NCBI RefSeq assembly: GCF_016086655.4
Contig: NC_052136.2
Span: 47,360,492 to 47,424,491, forward strand
DNA length: 64,000 nt
Source of the DNA: Lepeophtheirus salmonis
Taxonomy: Eukaryota > Arthropoda > Copepoda > Siphonostomatoida > Caligidae
Direction of reading: 5' to 3'
Below are positions 36,055 through 48,170 of the stretch, piece after piece. Within the stretch, counting starts at the first letter, position 1; the number at the start of each line of letters is the position of its first letter. A program made the translations under genes and the position numbers. Below the pieces are notes generated by a model that saw only the letters and a list, made by a program, of their open reading frames with translations, did not search any database and was not told where the DNA came from.

Positions 36055-37125
36055 ACTGGGGGTACCACTTAATTATTCAATTTACGTCAATTCGAAATAT
36101 GTAATACATTATATTGGGACTGTTTCATCTTCAGTTAGTTCTTCAAAATATAGATCACATTATTGGGAGGTAGAAATGCAAGTAAAGAAAATTGTCTCAA
36201 TTTTAAACCAAAGTCACTTTCTTTCTGATAACGCTGTTTATAGCCAAGATCTACATTTTTTTGGAATAAATTTTGAGAGAAATGAAAAAAAAACATTCAA
36301 TTTACAATTAAGGAACAAAGTCTGAAGTGCATTGATATGGGCCATTTCAAATCAACTAAAACAGAGTCAGGAAATTCTTAAATCAATTCCTTTAATTTTT
36401 GATAAAATGTTAAGTATATCTCTTCTGTTTTACTAGGTAGGAGTGAAAATATTCTTGGGATAGAAGGGTTTTGAACAATTCCATGAATTGTAACGACTTG
36501 ATAGTATATGTCTGTTGCAATTGTAAAAGTTCCATCTGTTACCATTTTTACGCTTTCCAAGGTCTTCCAATCCTGGATTTGTACCAAATATAAGAATCCG
36601 ATTTTGGTAATTTTCCCCAGAATCGTATAATATAAAATGTTCTCCATTCTCTTGCAATAAGGCGGACTGGAATATCCTATCCGAAAGAGAGGAGCAGATG
36701 GGAAATTGTGAGTCTCTTGTTTCCAGCTTCTAACACATCTGCATATATTTTTTAATGCAGGTAGCTGAGCAATGGTTCCCGAGTAAGATTTGACATGCTA
36801 TTGGAGACAAGATAGCTTGTTGGTTGATGAGAGTTGGTTTAAGGAATTTTCTTTCAGATCCCCTTTGAGTTCAATAGTCTTCATTTCATCATTTGTCGTC
36901 TCATGGCATGGTTCATCCATAAATTTATGAATTGTGACATCTTCTAAGTCTGAATTAGTATGAAATCTTGCCTTACAATGCTTTAACTTTTTTCGAGAGC
37001 ATTTCCAATAAAGTTTTCCCCCATTCGAATTCTCGCCATTCTTGTGATAAACATATTGAAATTAATCCACAAGCAACAATCTGTTCCTTTCACTTGTAAT
37101 ATGCACTATGATAGTAGAGCCACCA
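36055..37125 (-). pseudogene. FLYWCH-type MULE transposase, frameshifted
   Basis: Reading on the minus strand from about 37125: NRLLLVD, a stop, FQYVYHKNGENSNGGKLYWK and CSRKKLKHCKARFHTNSD with a later EPCHE. This is a FLYWCH zinc finger (W-C...C...H.H type), here a DNA-binding domain. After a linker comes HFILYDSGENYQNRILIFGT, then in the next frame MVTDGTFTIATDIYYQVVTI with the first catalytic D (DGTF), and IPRIFSLLPSKTEEIY. After a stop, PDSVLVD and FEMAHINALQTLF give the second catalytic D region, and FHFSQNLFQKNVDLGYKQRY and LAFLPPNNVIYIFEELTEDE the C-terminal part. At least two stops and three frame changes are present. The C-terminal end is lost near the left inverted repeat. Confidence 0.85.
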
Positions 37126-37724
37126 AAATAAAACTGAATATTAATTGGAATGATAAGTGGCAAATATAAAGAAGATAAATAATAGAGTACCCAATATATT
37201 AATGCGTGATACGTAAAACAAAGCAAAAATCCAGTGTTCAAATTTCACTCAAAAGTACTTAATATATTTATTTTTGATAGTACATAGATAAATGCACAGA
37301 TCCAAAAAAAAATTACTGCTCAGATTGCAAAGAAAAGTACATTAAGGATATTATTTACGTGTATGTTACAAACAATTATGTTTAAAAATTTATTATCACA
37401 CAAGTTCTTGGTTTTTGTAGGGGTACCATGAGAGTCAAAGAGTTCGTAAAAGGACAAGTACTGAGGTAATACAAGAACCATCTTATGGATTGCACAAATA
37501 CTGTCCTCACTCCATGAACAGGACTTCCGCTTTTAATCTTTAAAAAAATATCATAATGATTATATTGCATATGCCATGAATGAGGGTAAAATAAAATGTC
37601 AACAAAATGTGCGTGCTGAAGTAATATTACAGATGTATACATTGAAGTGACATAGACTATAAAATTTGTAAAAAATTAGCAAATGTGAGACATGCCCTTG
37701 ACATTTGGCTTTTAACACAACACA

Positions 37725-38105
37725 GACTTCCACGCCCGAGGTCTTAAAACTATTATTTGGTGTTAGAGGGGTTCTTTGGATAAATATGATGCATTGGCGG
37801 TGGTTTTTAACAATCCCACACTATCCCCAGGACATTGGGGCCAATCCAAAGGCGGAGAGTATTCCACCATATTTTAAGGGCCCCTACCCTATTTACCCCC
37901 CTTACCAATCCTCTCGATCCAATTATTGTGAGATTGGAATAATATTACTCACACTCGAAGGTACTCACGAAGGGGAATGGAACAAACAAATATGTTTAGA
38001 TATTTGCCATAAATTATATTAAGCGAATTTATAATGTGGTATTATGAAGTTTGAACAAAATACGGGCAATTTTCCTAACTAGCAATTTTCCCCAGGGTAG
38101 TTTTC
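37725..38105 (-). repeat. Right long inverted repeat of the MULE
   Basis: Inverted partner of 35520-36050, with a single copy of the segment duplicated on the left. The 105-codon open frame at 37705-38022 lies across it and is a shadow of the repeat, not a gene. Confidence 0.8.
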
Positions 38106-38109
38106 TGCA

Positions 38110-39700
38110 CACTTTATGTATATATTCATTCATTGGTTATTTGTCCAAAATTTGGTATATTTCGACAGAACTTAGAACTTATATATTTTTCTATTTTTAT
38201 ACAGGAGTTTCCCTATGGAAGTTGGTATTTCTTTATGAATACAAAATATTCTAAATAGTTCACTGTAAGCTAGATAAACATTCAGATATGAAAAATAATT
38301 ATTTTGATGATACTTCAATGCATCCATTTTGTGGATATCTTTAACATCTATACATATATTTGTCATTGCAAAGCCAATACGTCAAAAAAAAAAATCTAGA
38401 CCGGAATAATATCCCCAAAACATCAACAACTCTTTTTAACAGTTACACTTTTTTTATGCTGTCAGTCAAAGTAAACTGGAAAAGTGACCTTTAGTGAAGG
38501 TGACCCCTTAAATTAGATTAAAAGATTAGATTTAAAAGTAGATAATGGTACATAAAAGAATAAGATGACAGATTAAATTTAAATTTGGCCAGTTCTCAGA
38601 TAGAGTGAGAAAGAAAGAAAAAAATAAGTGGAAAACATTTATTTATGATCATGCATACATATTTCATTTATTAACTCGTCAAGATAGAGTTTACAAGTAT
38701 GAAGCCGGTCCTTTCTTAGTTTTGCCTTCTAAAGTCTATGCACATGAATCGATGATTTATAAACCTATGTAATAAGTATGTAGTATTTTGAGTTACTGGT
38801 AGCCGGGGATTGCAGAGATATGCTCAATACTATTTTTTTATGCATTTAAATTGATGCTCGGGAACGGGAATATGACAAATAATTGCTTTAACTGGCTTAC
38901 ATCAAGTGATCGTTAGACCAGATTCCGCTGTTGATTTGTCTACTCTTTCCAAGAGGCGGGAATAAGTCGTTATGCTCACAAGTATATTTCCTTGAATAAT
39001 ATAATGGTGTCCAGCTGGAGTCAATGAATATTTTATCGAGTTTTCTGATTTATTTTAAAGTAATTAAGTACCAAATTTTGAAATAATGCCAAATTTTGAT
39101 CAAAAATACAATTTTCCAAACACAAATTGCCCATTCTACCCATCAAGTGTCTGAGATGCATAAAACTATGGCAAAGTCACTTTTTAAGATGTCTCCAGCA
39201 GTAAAAATCTTTGTGCAGGGGATGAAAATATTAACCCAAAAACGCGACTGTCTAATTTCACAATAAGATTATTAAATATTAAGGAAAAACTATTTCATCA
39301 AAATAAATTTCTAAATTTGTCGCAAAAATTGGCTCAAATAAACAATGTTTTGTTTGTTTGATTTGAAGAGAAAAAACAATGTTTCAGTGTTTTGATTTTT
39401 AACAAAGGGTGATTTTTTTTCATAAATATTATTCCTTTATTACTCCTTTACACGCATTTTCTATTGTTTCCCTTAGTAAATAATGAATTTATGCTACTGT
39501 ACATATATACCAATACGAAAATAAAACGACACTTTCATCTTTTTTGTTCGTATAAGAAATGTTTGTTTTCCTTGTAAGTCTTCATTCGATCGTAAATTAT
39601 AACAAAGCTAGTTTTAAAGCTTTGCTAAGTGTCTATTGACCTCAATGTGAATTCCATCATTAAAAAAAATTATGTTAAGTTGAATAATGACCTTCTTTTT
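38110..39700. other. AT-rich stretch, no gene recognised
   Basis: No coding frame with a recognisable motif and no paired repeat found. Short open frames (38051-38254, 38172-38366, 39629-39868) look like chance. Confidence 0.5.
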
Positions 39701-39708
39701 TTCACATA

Positions 39709-40974
39709 TAGAGTGCAACAGGGAAATTTTCATCGTCATAAAATTATTTTTTATAGTCTTATTGGAGGTGGCCGGTTACATCTCAAGCAATATTGCAATA
39801 CATACATAGTTGTTTTTGTTTTTTTTGCGCATTATTTTGATTTGATCACAATAGGACGAATGCATTGAACAGAAATAATATAGACAAACAGTTTCGAATC
39901 TTTTTGACACAGGTCCAAATTTCAGACATGGTTGGGGTGACCGTGAGGACAGTCCAGAACATCTGGGTGGCCAAGGAGAATAGAAAAGGACTCAAAAGGA
40001 AGGCAGGAAGAAGAGAAAATGGTTTGAAGCGAGATGAAACATTTATCCCTGAAGAACAAGATTAAGGAAGATCCAACTGTATCAATGCACCGCTTGGTTG
40101 ACGAGTTCAACATGGATGAGATCCCCATCAGGAGGGCAGCTCATGATGACCTCGGCCTTAAGAGCTTTATCAGGACTTCAAGATATCTGTTTACCAACAG
40201 GATGAAGGCCTTAAGGCTTGATAGATGCAAGTAAAAGTTTTCAAGACTTGAAGAGGCATCCGTCGACTGGAACGATCTTCTCAGACAAGAAGATCTTCAC
40301 AGTCTACCAGATTTTGAATCTCAGATACGAAATATTTGAACAGTATCATCTGAGGAAGTCCAGGGCATCTTCAACAGAAATCATTGGACCCAAACAATGT
40401 GCTTGGGAGTTGTGGTTTTAATGTGAAGAAAATAGATCCCTTCTTCTTCAAGCCCAATGAGAAAATCGGGACTGAGGGCTACTATAAGGTCATGAGGTGG
40501 GAAATCTTGGCTTAGCTGAAGGGTATTAATCCTGAGAACAGCTATATGTATTATACCCAAGAAGGTGCTTCCAGCTATATGGAATTGAAGACAAATAACT
40601 TATACAAGGTGCACTTTGCTTACTTCTGGGACAAGATGTTCTGGCCCTCTTCCATTCCTTATCTGAATCCCTTCGACTTCAGTGTATGGAGCAAGTTTGT
40701 GAATACATCACGCAGAAATATGCAAGAGCTTAAGGCCAGCATCAAGAAGTAATGGGGCAATATGTCTGCATATTATATTGTGGCAACCCATGCCATGTTC
40801 CAACCTGACTCGAAAGCTGTGATAGAGGCTGAAAGCGGTCATATTGAATATTTTTTGCCAATATTAATTGCTAAAAGTTTTTCAATAACATTTTTCATTA
40901 TACTTTTCTTATAAAAAGTTATTAAGTTTTTTGGTTTTGCTCAAGATCACGGAAAAATAACTTGTGTTACTCTG
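39709..40974 (+). mobile_element. DD37D mariner-like element, family M1 copy 2
   Basis: The left end TAGAGTGCAACAGGGAAATT and the reverse-complemented right end CAGAGTAACACAAGTTATTT are diverged terminal repeats with TA at 39707-39708 and 40975-40976. Length is 1266 bp. The 5' UTR (ACATCTCAAGCAATATTGCA region), coding blocks and 3' UTR align with 30618-31898 in the same orientation. Confidence 0.78.
39865..40790 (+). pseudogene. DD37D transposase relic, family M1 copy 2
   Basis: Several consecutive frames build most of a transposase. 39865-40065 holds a helix-turn-helix (ISDMVGVTVRTVQNIWVAKE). 40034-40234 holds KEDPTVSMHRLVDEFNMDEI and the SRYLFTNRMKALR block. 40218-40421 holds IFSDKKIFTV, with D1. 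40546-40752 holds YYTQEGASSYMELK, with E where D2 should be, and SSIPYLNPFDFSVW with D3, 37 residues further. The tail ends near AVIEAES. It is less damaged than the 30.8 kb copy in its N-terminus, but the D2 position is mutated here too. Confidence 0.78.
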
Positions 40975-41108
40975 TACATATACATATAATATATTTAAAG
41001 TATGCAAGGTAGCGTATTGAATTATATATTTTTATTCTCCCATTTGATTATATTAACCCTAATATATCAGGCAATTTAAAGCAAGTATAGAGTGAAAAAT
41101 AATAAATA

Positions 41109-41327
41109 TATGGTTCAAATAACGCTTACTCTCTGATACGGGTCAAAATCTTCAACTTCCATACGAATGTATGTCTGTTTTGCAATATAGCAAGTGAGAC
41201 TACCGACCATATCTTTTGGAACTATGAAATTTTACGAGATTCTTATGAGTGGATATCAAATGACCTGCTCGAGAATTTTTGTCGAATAACTGAAATCTGC
41301 AAAAATAAGTTTTGCAAAAAGGACTAA
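41109..41327 (+). pseudogene. Non-LTR retrotransposon C-terminal zinc-knuckle fragment
   Basis: One uninterrupted stretch reads SNNAYSLIRVKIFNFHTNVC, then LFCNIASETTDHIFWNYEIL, then about 30 more residues to TAA at 41325-41327. The C..C.....E...HI pattern is the C-terminal zinc knuckle found in ORF2 proteins of R1/I-like non-LTR elements, with the last cysteine replaced by Y. Relation to the other non-LTR copies in the window is unclear. No 5' or 3' boundary is visible. Confidence 0.6.
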
Positions 41328-41449
41328 AAAATACTTCAGTCTTACTAACATTATCTACGGTATTAAATATCGAAGTTATTAAAAGGATGGACCAGTTCTT
41401 CATTTAACAAAACACTTTTTTGCTTGTAACCTTACTTTATTTTAAATTG

Positions 41450-43260
41450 TTCATGGATTATTTTTATCTTTATATTAGTTTTTGATTTTTCTTATTTGCA
41501 TCATTGTTTTTAATCTAAAAAAATTTATATTTCGATTACCCTTCATTTTTTTATGCTTTTCAGTATTAAAAGTCTGTGTTGTGTGGCGTGCTAAGATCTT
41601 TGCTTTGGAGTATGTATAGATGGTTATACTTGTTTCCAACAAAATTACACAAGCTGGCCGGGGGAAAAATTACTGCACGTAATTATTGCCTCGGTCTATT
41701 GTACCCCTATTTAACCTTCAGCATCTTTTTATACCTTCATTCCAAAATATGGATTTAGTTAGAAGGTATTTTTCTTATGAAAGCATAATCAATAGCAAAT
41801 TTGATTATATGTGGTCTCTCAGCACAAAAGTAAGTAATAATGATTGTACTCAAAATGGAGTGTAGATAATATTTGGATTATTCGACAAATTATCATCTAA
41901 TTATCTCAACAAATTATGCTTATTAACCCGTTCGAGGTGTCACAAATTGCACGTAAACAAGCCCTAATTGATCATCCCAATAATTATATTACATATACGA
42001 AGAAAAAAAAAAGAATTTTCTCTATATCTTGATTTTTTATAAGGTTATTCTTATGTGGATGCATCCTATATATTATATGGATTTACCAATTCATATTCAT
42101 TAGAAAAAGAAAATTACATTATAATATAACATAATATTACTTTTTACCCCCTGTTAGTAACTCATTATTCATTAAAGATGCAACTATAGATTTTGTAATT
42201 AATTTTGAACATAAGTTTGAATTAGATTTCCATTATTCATTGTAACTAGAGTAATTTTACCTGGTATTAGCTGGACATTACAAAATTTAAATGTATTTTT
42301 TAACTCCTCTGCTTGTTATAATTGAAATAATAAATAATTATTATCACTGGATGTTTTATGTATCTTTGCACATTCTTTTTTTATGAAATTATAAGGCCAA
42401 GAGACGAAAATCAAATGGAGTTCAACTATCACTCATTCAATTTCAATATTATTGTCAAAAATCCTTTGTTTTATTCTCTCCTCTTTTTTTCTTCCCTAAA
42501 TCAAATAATCACATTTAAAAAAAGTGTTCAAAGATGCACTCTGTGTACAAAGTTAACCAATTGCAAACTGGTTTGTCGAAGAAATTTATAACAATTTTGG
42601 GAATAAAAAGATTTATTACTAAAAAGTGTCAAAATTAATATAAGTTGTTTTCTCCTTTTCAACTAATCTGATCATTTTGAGTTGTGGAAAAACATTCTTA
42701 ACTTCTATGAAGTGAATAATTATATGAGATTCCATTGGGTTGATATTTTTTATTATAATCAAGATAAAAATTTTGGTTTTGTATAACTAAGAGTACCTGA
42801 AACATATTTTTATTATTATGATTTTTTTTGCAAACATCAAAAGGTCTAGGTAATTAAAAATAAGAATACCTTTTAAATGCAGAAACCAACACAGGTAAAA
42901 AAAACCAACACTTTAACTTGTTTTGTTGAAGATGTGCTGTATTTACAAGAAAAAAATACCAATGCTTGATATTGCCAGATGAATATTTCTTTTTTCATTC
43001 GTAGATATCACTCACACTATTATTTCTAAAATTCAAAAGTATGTTTATAGTCTGTTCATTGTGACTAGAGATTCTTCCTCGTGAGCTCGTTTTTCTGGAA
43101 TTTCTCGGGACTTACACTTATATTTATAAACATTGAATTATTTTAAAGAAAACAGGTATAACAATTAAATCCGGTGCTTTTATCAATCTACTTTAAATTA
43201 ACATAAAATGGTCATTTTTTAAGATTTATAAAAAAAAAAAATCTGAGCACCAGATACAAT
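41450..43260. other. AT-rich stretch, no gene recognised
   Basis: No motif-bearing frame, repeat partner or RNA gene seen. Frames at 41576-41758 and 42358-42591 are short and low-complexity. Confidence 0.5.
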
Positions 43261-43275
43261 GATTGAAAATATATA

Positions 43276-43440
43276 TCAGTCAGTGTAACCTTTTTTGGCC
43301 TCAATAATGGCATCAATTCGGGTCTTGAACCACATGCAAGCCCTGGAAACAAGAGCAAAATCAAAACACTTGCATTCCAGCAATGGGTAATTCCACGTAA
43401 AGATACACACCCTAACGGCATAACCGTCATCGAGTTGGAT
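43276..43440 (-). pseudogene. Mariner transposase C-terminus fragment
   Basis: The minus strand reads WNYPLLECKCFDFALVSRAC then MWFKTRIDAIIEAKKGYTD and a stop at 43276-43278. The FKTRIDAIIEAK.GY.D tail is the standard end of DD37D-type mariner proteins. Upstream sequence is too worn to place the catalytic residues. Confidence 0.7.
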
Positions 43441-43499
43441 GATATTTGATGAGCTCGCTTTTCTATATGAAATAAGAGGATGTGTAAAATATTATGGTT

Positions 43500-44190
43500 T
43501 TGCGATCACCTGGCCCGTTCTAGTCCTGTTCAAAGTAGGGCCTTATGTGTTGGGTCATTGTTGTTCAGAAGGCCATAATTCGGTTCGTAGTAGCTTGTGT
43601 TTAAGATGAAAATGAACAGAAACTGTAACTTATATTCAATCATAATCTTATTTTAATCAAAAGTAAGAATTTGGGGCTCTAGCGTAGCCTTCAAAATGGC
43701 ACTTCTGCCAAGTAGACAAACTGATTTTGTTTTAATTTTTATAGATCATGTATCATTATATGATTTCAAACATATCCAAAATTAAGAGTAGGATTTTAAT
43801 GGGACCACTTCCAACAACAGCATTAATTAGAGTATGTAAAGTCGCTTTTATAGCATATTGTTATTATTGTTCTATATTTAAACTCGTATTTTATATAATA
43901 TAGAAATTTTCTGTTGATTAATAAAATAAAATAGTATTCTTATTTTAGTATAACATAATTGAAAATTTATATATTTTATAAATTAACAATAACATTATAA
44001 TATTTATAGAGTCAATAAGTTAGTATTCATAACAAAGAAATTACGTACTCAATGTACTATAAATTCCCAGATAGTTTAATTGTGCATTAAATAATTGAAA
44101 AATCGAAATGCAGTATTATACTTTAATTGATACATGCATTTAAAAAATATATTAAGTAAGACATATTCTAAAATTGATAGAACCACCTGA
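43500..44190. other. AT-rich stretch, no gene recognised
   Basis: No open frame with a known motif. A moderately GC-rich patch at 43500-43600 has no recognisable coding content. Confidence 0.45.
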
Positions 44191-44192
44191 TG

Positions 44193-45250
44193 AAATGGCA
44201 TCTGCAAATAAAAAGGATTTTGTTATTGTGTAGATCCTATAAAAGTACACACGAAGAAGAAACGGAACAGATCTTCAGGATGTTTCATAGGCCTTTTTAG
44301 AGCTTTTTTATTCGTTACTAAAGGTAGGTGATAGACTTTGCACTAGATGCAGGAAAACAGATTTTCCTTTATGACCAACAGAAACGGAAATCAGTGTTTC
44401 TCCAATAGCTAAAGAAATTGATAACGTATTATCTAATGAATAAATTTCAGAGGAAAATATTGAAACGGAAACCTTAAATATGTCACTGACTCTTTTAGGG
44501 GAATATCCATTTGACCAACGAAAAGCTGATAAATTAAAAATCTATGTATTATCAAAACGAATAAAAGTACAAGACAGAAAACTGGACTTAGTCATTGGTT
44601 CTCCTGAAGAAAACATAGTGAATGTTCCGTTATGGGATTAATCCCTTGCATGCCTGAAGTGGTTAAAGGCCTAAAAGAAAACTATGAAGTTTTAAATAAT
44701 AAACAGAAAATTAAGATTATATCTATTTTCGCCAAGACTCTGAGCATCAGAGTAATGACACAGAATTGTAATTACTCACAACGAATGACAGCTCAGGTAA
44801 ATAAATTACTCGAGGAAATCTCCTAATCCAAAGGAAGGCAACCCACTCGCACCTGATTTAATAAACAAAGTGGTTGAATTTTATGGTTCTGATGATCAAG
44901 TAGAGTATAACCAGGTAAAAAAGATTATGTTGTAATACGAAAGCCTATTAGCAGGAAATACATGAAAAGCGATGAATTCTGAACAATTTAATATAACTTT
45001 ATTGGAGACTTAAACAAACCCACATTTGAGAATTGAATTGTCAAAATTCGCTTCCCTTCGACTAACAGAAAGTGTCGTTCGTGATACTAGTGGTACATAC
45101 TCTGTGTCTGTTTGTGCTTTTCATGAAAACATTAAACTTATAATCATAAGATCAAGAAGGGCCGAAATTATCTCAATGGTGGTATTTTGGCTACTAAGGG
45201 AAACGTTTATATGTATAATTTACCACAAAAACAGATTTATGCAAATTTGA
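44193..45250 (+). pseudogene. Decayed copy of a repeated protein family of unknown function
   Basis: Broken + frames share a consistent order: PPDEMASANKKDF, VGDRLCTRCRKTD (a CxxC pair), EENIETETLNMSLTLLGEYP then PFDQRKADKLKIYVLSKRIK, a stretch with NVPLWD, then SPNPKEGNPLAPDLINKVVE with FYGSDDQVEYNQ, and finally ELSKFASLRLTESVVRDTSG followed by TYSVSVCAFHENIKLII. I recall multi-copy arthropod and cnidarian proteins with CDTCRK near the start, an LRP..SF..SDD segment and a final FSKFA.LRP...SGTH.VCVC.YHQN.KL block. Their role is not known to me; an association with mobile DNA is a guess. Numerous stops (44639, 44824 and others) rule out a working gene. Confidence 0.6.
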
Positions 45251-45259
45251 CATCATATT

Positions 45260-47110
45260 TGCTGTAAAAATCCGGAAATCAACGCTCGCAAGGATAAAAC
45301 TCTTTTTCTCAACTCTATATATTACAGTTTATCTATATAATAAGAACTCAAGACTTACTTCATTATTCAGAAAGTTAAACCAGCGACCACTAGTTAGCTA
45401 ACCTTGATTATATCATCATTATTTTAATTCTTTCAAATCTTAATCCTATCTATCAAAGTTAAATTCAACTTTATTCATATTATTATAATTGTTTTTCTTG
45501 TTAACTTGAGGGACAAAATAATCAAGATAAAATTATCATTTATTATTTAATGTAACCTTTTAATCTATTGTTAATGAGATTAGGGAGATAATATTTGATA
45601 TTACAAAATAAATCTTTCTTATTTAAAAAAAAAAATCAGTAACCTAATTATATCCTTTATGAAGAATATCTTAACCGAATTTCAAAAATAATTAATTTCA
45701 AAATATGTTCTTAACCATTTATATTTATGTAAATGCATATTCAGAATATTATTTTCATATTATTTAATTCAGATTTTTATGTTTCTTTTTTGAAGATGGA
45801 GATTTGATTAAACTTGAAGTAGTTTAAACGTTTGTTTTCATATTTTTTAACCTTTCCTTCTTTTTGTTTACAACCATAAACAAATAAGAGTTATCTATTA
45901 TGCATAAAACTGATGTCTAATTGAAGCAATTTCTGGTACATCCCATACTGGATTAACCCGGAAAATAGCTGATATAAACCAATGCTGGATTGAAATGAAA
46001 AAATTGCCTCAACATTTGCTAAAAAGGCAAAAGATGTTTACGACAATATTATTTTAGCTCATTTTAGACCTTACATTATTTCGCTCCACCTTAAATTTGA
46101 CCTCGTGAATTAAATTTTATTGATGTTAAATTGGTTTTATTTTTTAAGGCCATGTTTCATCTACTATACAGTTGAACATGGAGATTAATTGATGTAAAAT
46201 ATTTATTTCAAATCACATAAATACATTCTCCCACACTTTTCCAATACTCATAAGAGTACAATAAGCATTGAATTGAACTAGATTTGGAGTAAGTAAGCAT
46301 CAATAAGTGTTTTTGTGAACAGTGTATATTACTAAAAGAACAGGATAACTTTTCTTTTTAGTTTTACTGTCAACAATTTATCCACATTGTTCAAATTTTT
46401 CTTTACAATTAAGTTTATTTATATTATTTAGTTAGTACTAAAAAAATAAACAGCGATTTTTAATTACAAAATATAAATCTTCCATAGGACAAAGCCTCTC
46501 AAAAAGATGTATTATTTAAATATAAAACTTAAGGTTTTCTATAAATAATTGGGCTCACAAGCATATTATTGTTTATAAATGTTCATTGCCAAAAAAATTT
46601 TTATTTATCACTACGAAATATATTTTTTATATATTTATAAAAATGATCGTGGGTAACGTTAAGAAGCTTTTGCAACAAAATAAAAATAAAATATTAATAA
46701 TTGACTGAATATTTATTATTTAATTAGCCATTTGTTTTAAATCACTTTCTCTCGTAGTCTTCACAAAGTTAACTAATTTTTTAATATTTTGTAAGTATGC
46801 GTAGAATTTCTTATAATAATATTATTAGTGCAATATATCAAAATATACATATCTTAAGTGCATGTTGCAATTTTTACAAGTTCTAACTTCTAATATCAAA
46901 TTGTACAAGATGACAATTGATACGTCTTATAACATCTTATTTCTTTATAACAACAACCACTTTAATTACCAACTATACATTAATACTTACTCATTTATAT
47001 TCAAAAGTATGTACATTAGGGGAACCATATTCATCAACTAAGAAGAATTTTTTAGATCATACAAGGTTCCATATTGAACAATTCAGTAAAGTCGAATTAT
47101 AAATTTAATT
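45260..47110. other. AT-rich stretch, no gene recognised
   Basis: Very AT-rich, with no supported coding frame, repeat boundary or RNA gene. Confidence 0.5.
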
Positions 47111-47117
47111 ACTTAAT

Positions 47118-47165
47118 GACAGTAATTCTCAAATTGTGCACCTAGCAGTACAGCTAGGTGTGCCC
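47118..47165 (+). repeat. hAT-like terminal signature with small hairpin
   Basis: CAGTAATTCTCAAATTGTGC resembles hAT transposon ends (CAGTG.TTCTCAA.. pattern). Just inside it lies CACCTAGC-loop-GCTAGGTG, a perfect 8-bp inverted repeat. I found no matching opposite end, so the element is unpaired or the likeness is accidental. Confidence 0.4.
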
Positions 47166-47407
47166 AAAAATTAGTTTTTTTATAACAGGATAATAAATTT
47201 ATGTTGATCAATGATACATCTCAAAGCTTAAGGATCTCATTAATGCTCCCTTAGACAAAAAAGATTAATACTTTTACATGAAACAGAGTGGGACCCCATA
47301 ACTTATAATTCTATGAATTAATTATGAAAAAAGTGATTTTTATAAAATAGAGAAAAAAAACAAAGCTCAAAACCAATATGTATAATAACATTATTTAGCT
47401 ATATGTT

Positions 47408-48170
47408 TTATTCAATATGTCCTCTTTCACAAACTATAACAGCCTTGCAACGCCGGAGAATAGATTGGCAGATTATGACGCTGAAAGTTGTGTCCATGTC
47501 GTACCACCCTGTAATAATGGCATCTCAGATTAAATCTAAATTTGGATAAGAGGTGTGTCAGACATATTTCTTTAATACGCCATATATTTTCAAGTGGACC
47601 AACATAAAAACTTTATATTTTATATAGTTCAATTGAAATTTGTAGTATTTTAAAATATAGTTTTCATGTTATTAAAAAAAAAAATGCAATTACATGGACC
47701 AAAAATTACTGTTTAAATTTTTCAATGCAACGGCATTGAGATAAAAATGTCACAGGCCTTGCTTCTATATTTAGGTATAGAGCAAAATGTCACAATTGGT
47801 ACTTTTTGGGCTATTAGCTTTTTGGGCTATTAGAGAGCTCGCTATCAGTCTCTTCGATGCACTTTGACACAGTGAATCTTTAAATGTTGACATTTATGGC
47901 AATCTCCAACATGAAGAGATTAGTATGCTATTCAGAGGCTTTGACTACAGCTTTAGTATGCAATTTTCTCAAATGGCAACTTCTAGGGGATTCTCCAAGA
48001 TTCTCAATCTTATCCAGGTGCTCCTTGACATGATAGACAGTTGTATTTGAGCCATATTGGCCGCAAAAACTGTTTTTGAGGAATTTTTGGCAAATAAGAT
48101 TGAAATCTTTTGTCTCTGTTGTTCTTGCTACATGAACTTCAATATTTTTAGTTTAACGTAGACAATAAGA
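47408..48170 (-). pseudogene. Mariner-like transposase relic
   Basis: The C-terminus is clear on the minus strand: VIICQSILRRCKAVIVCERG then HIE and TAA at 47408-47410. An N-terminal region is visible at about 47870-48070: GSNTTVYHVKEHLDKIENLG then ESPRSCHLRKLHTKAVVKAS, which has the linker-plus-basic pattern (PRSG.PRKL) that follows the first helix-turn-helix in mariner-type transposases. The catalytic core between the two (47520-47860) is not recognisable, and the distance is too short for it, so it is probably deleted. Its C-terminus resembles that at 55.9 kb. Confidence 0.6.

Larger units (their letters stand above)
35520..38105 (-). mobile_element. Mutator-like element (MULE) with long terminal inverted repeats
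   Basis: The two flanks, about 35520-36050 and 37725-38105, are long inverted copies of each other. Shared landmarks on the left and on the reverse complement of the right include AGGAAAATTG.C.GTATTTTG, TTATAAATTCGCTTAATAT, ATATCTAAACATATTTGTTT, GGATTGGTAAGGGGGG, CTTAAAATATGGT and TAGTGTGGGAT followed by TTAAAAACCACCG. Between them lies a broken FLYWCH/MULE transposase on the minus strand. Long inverted repeats plus this transposase define a Mutator-type DNA transposon. The exact outer ends and the expected ~9-bp target duplication could not be fixed by eye. Confidence 0.85.

Noticed and set aside
37705..38022. 105-codon open frame on + at 37.7-38.0 kb
   Set aside because: It lies in the right inverted repeat of the MULE and the same DNA in the left arm has no equivalent frame.
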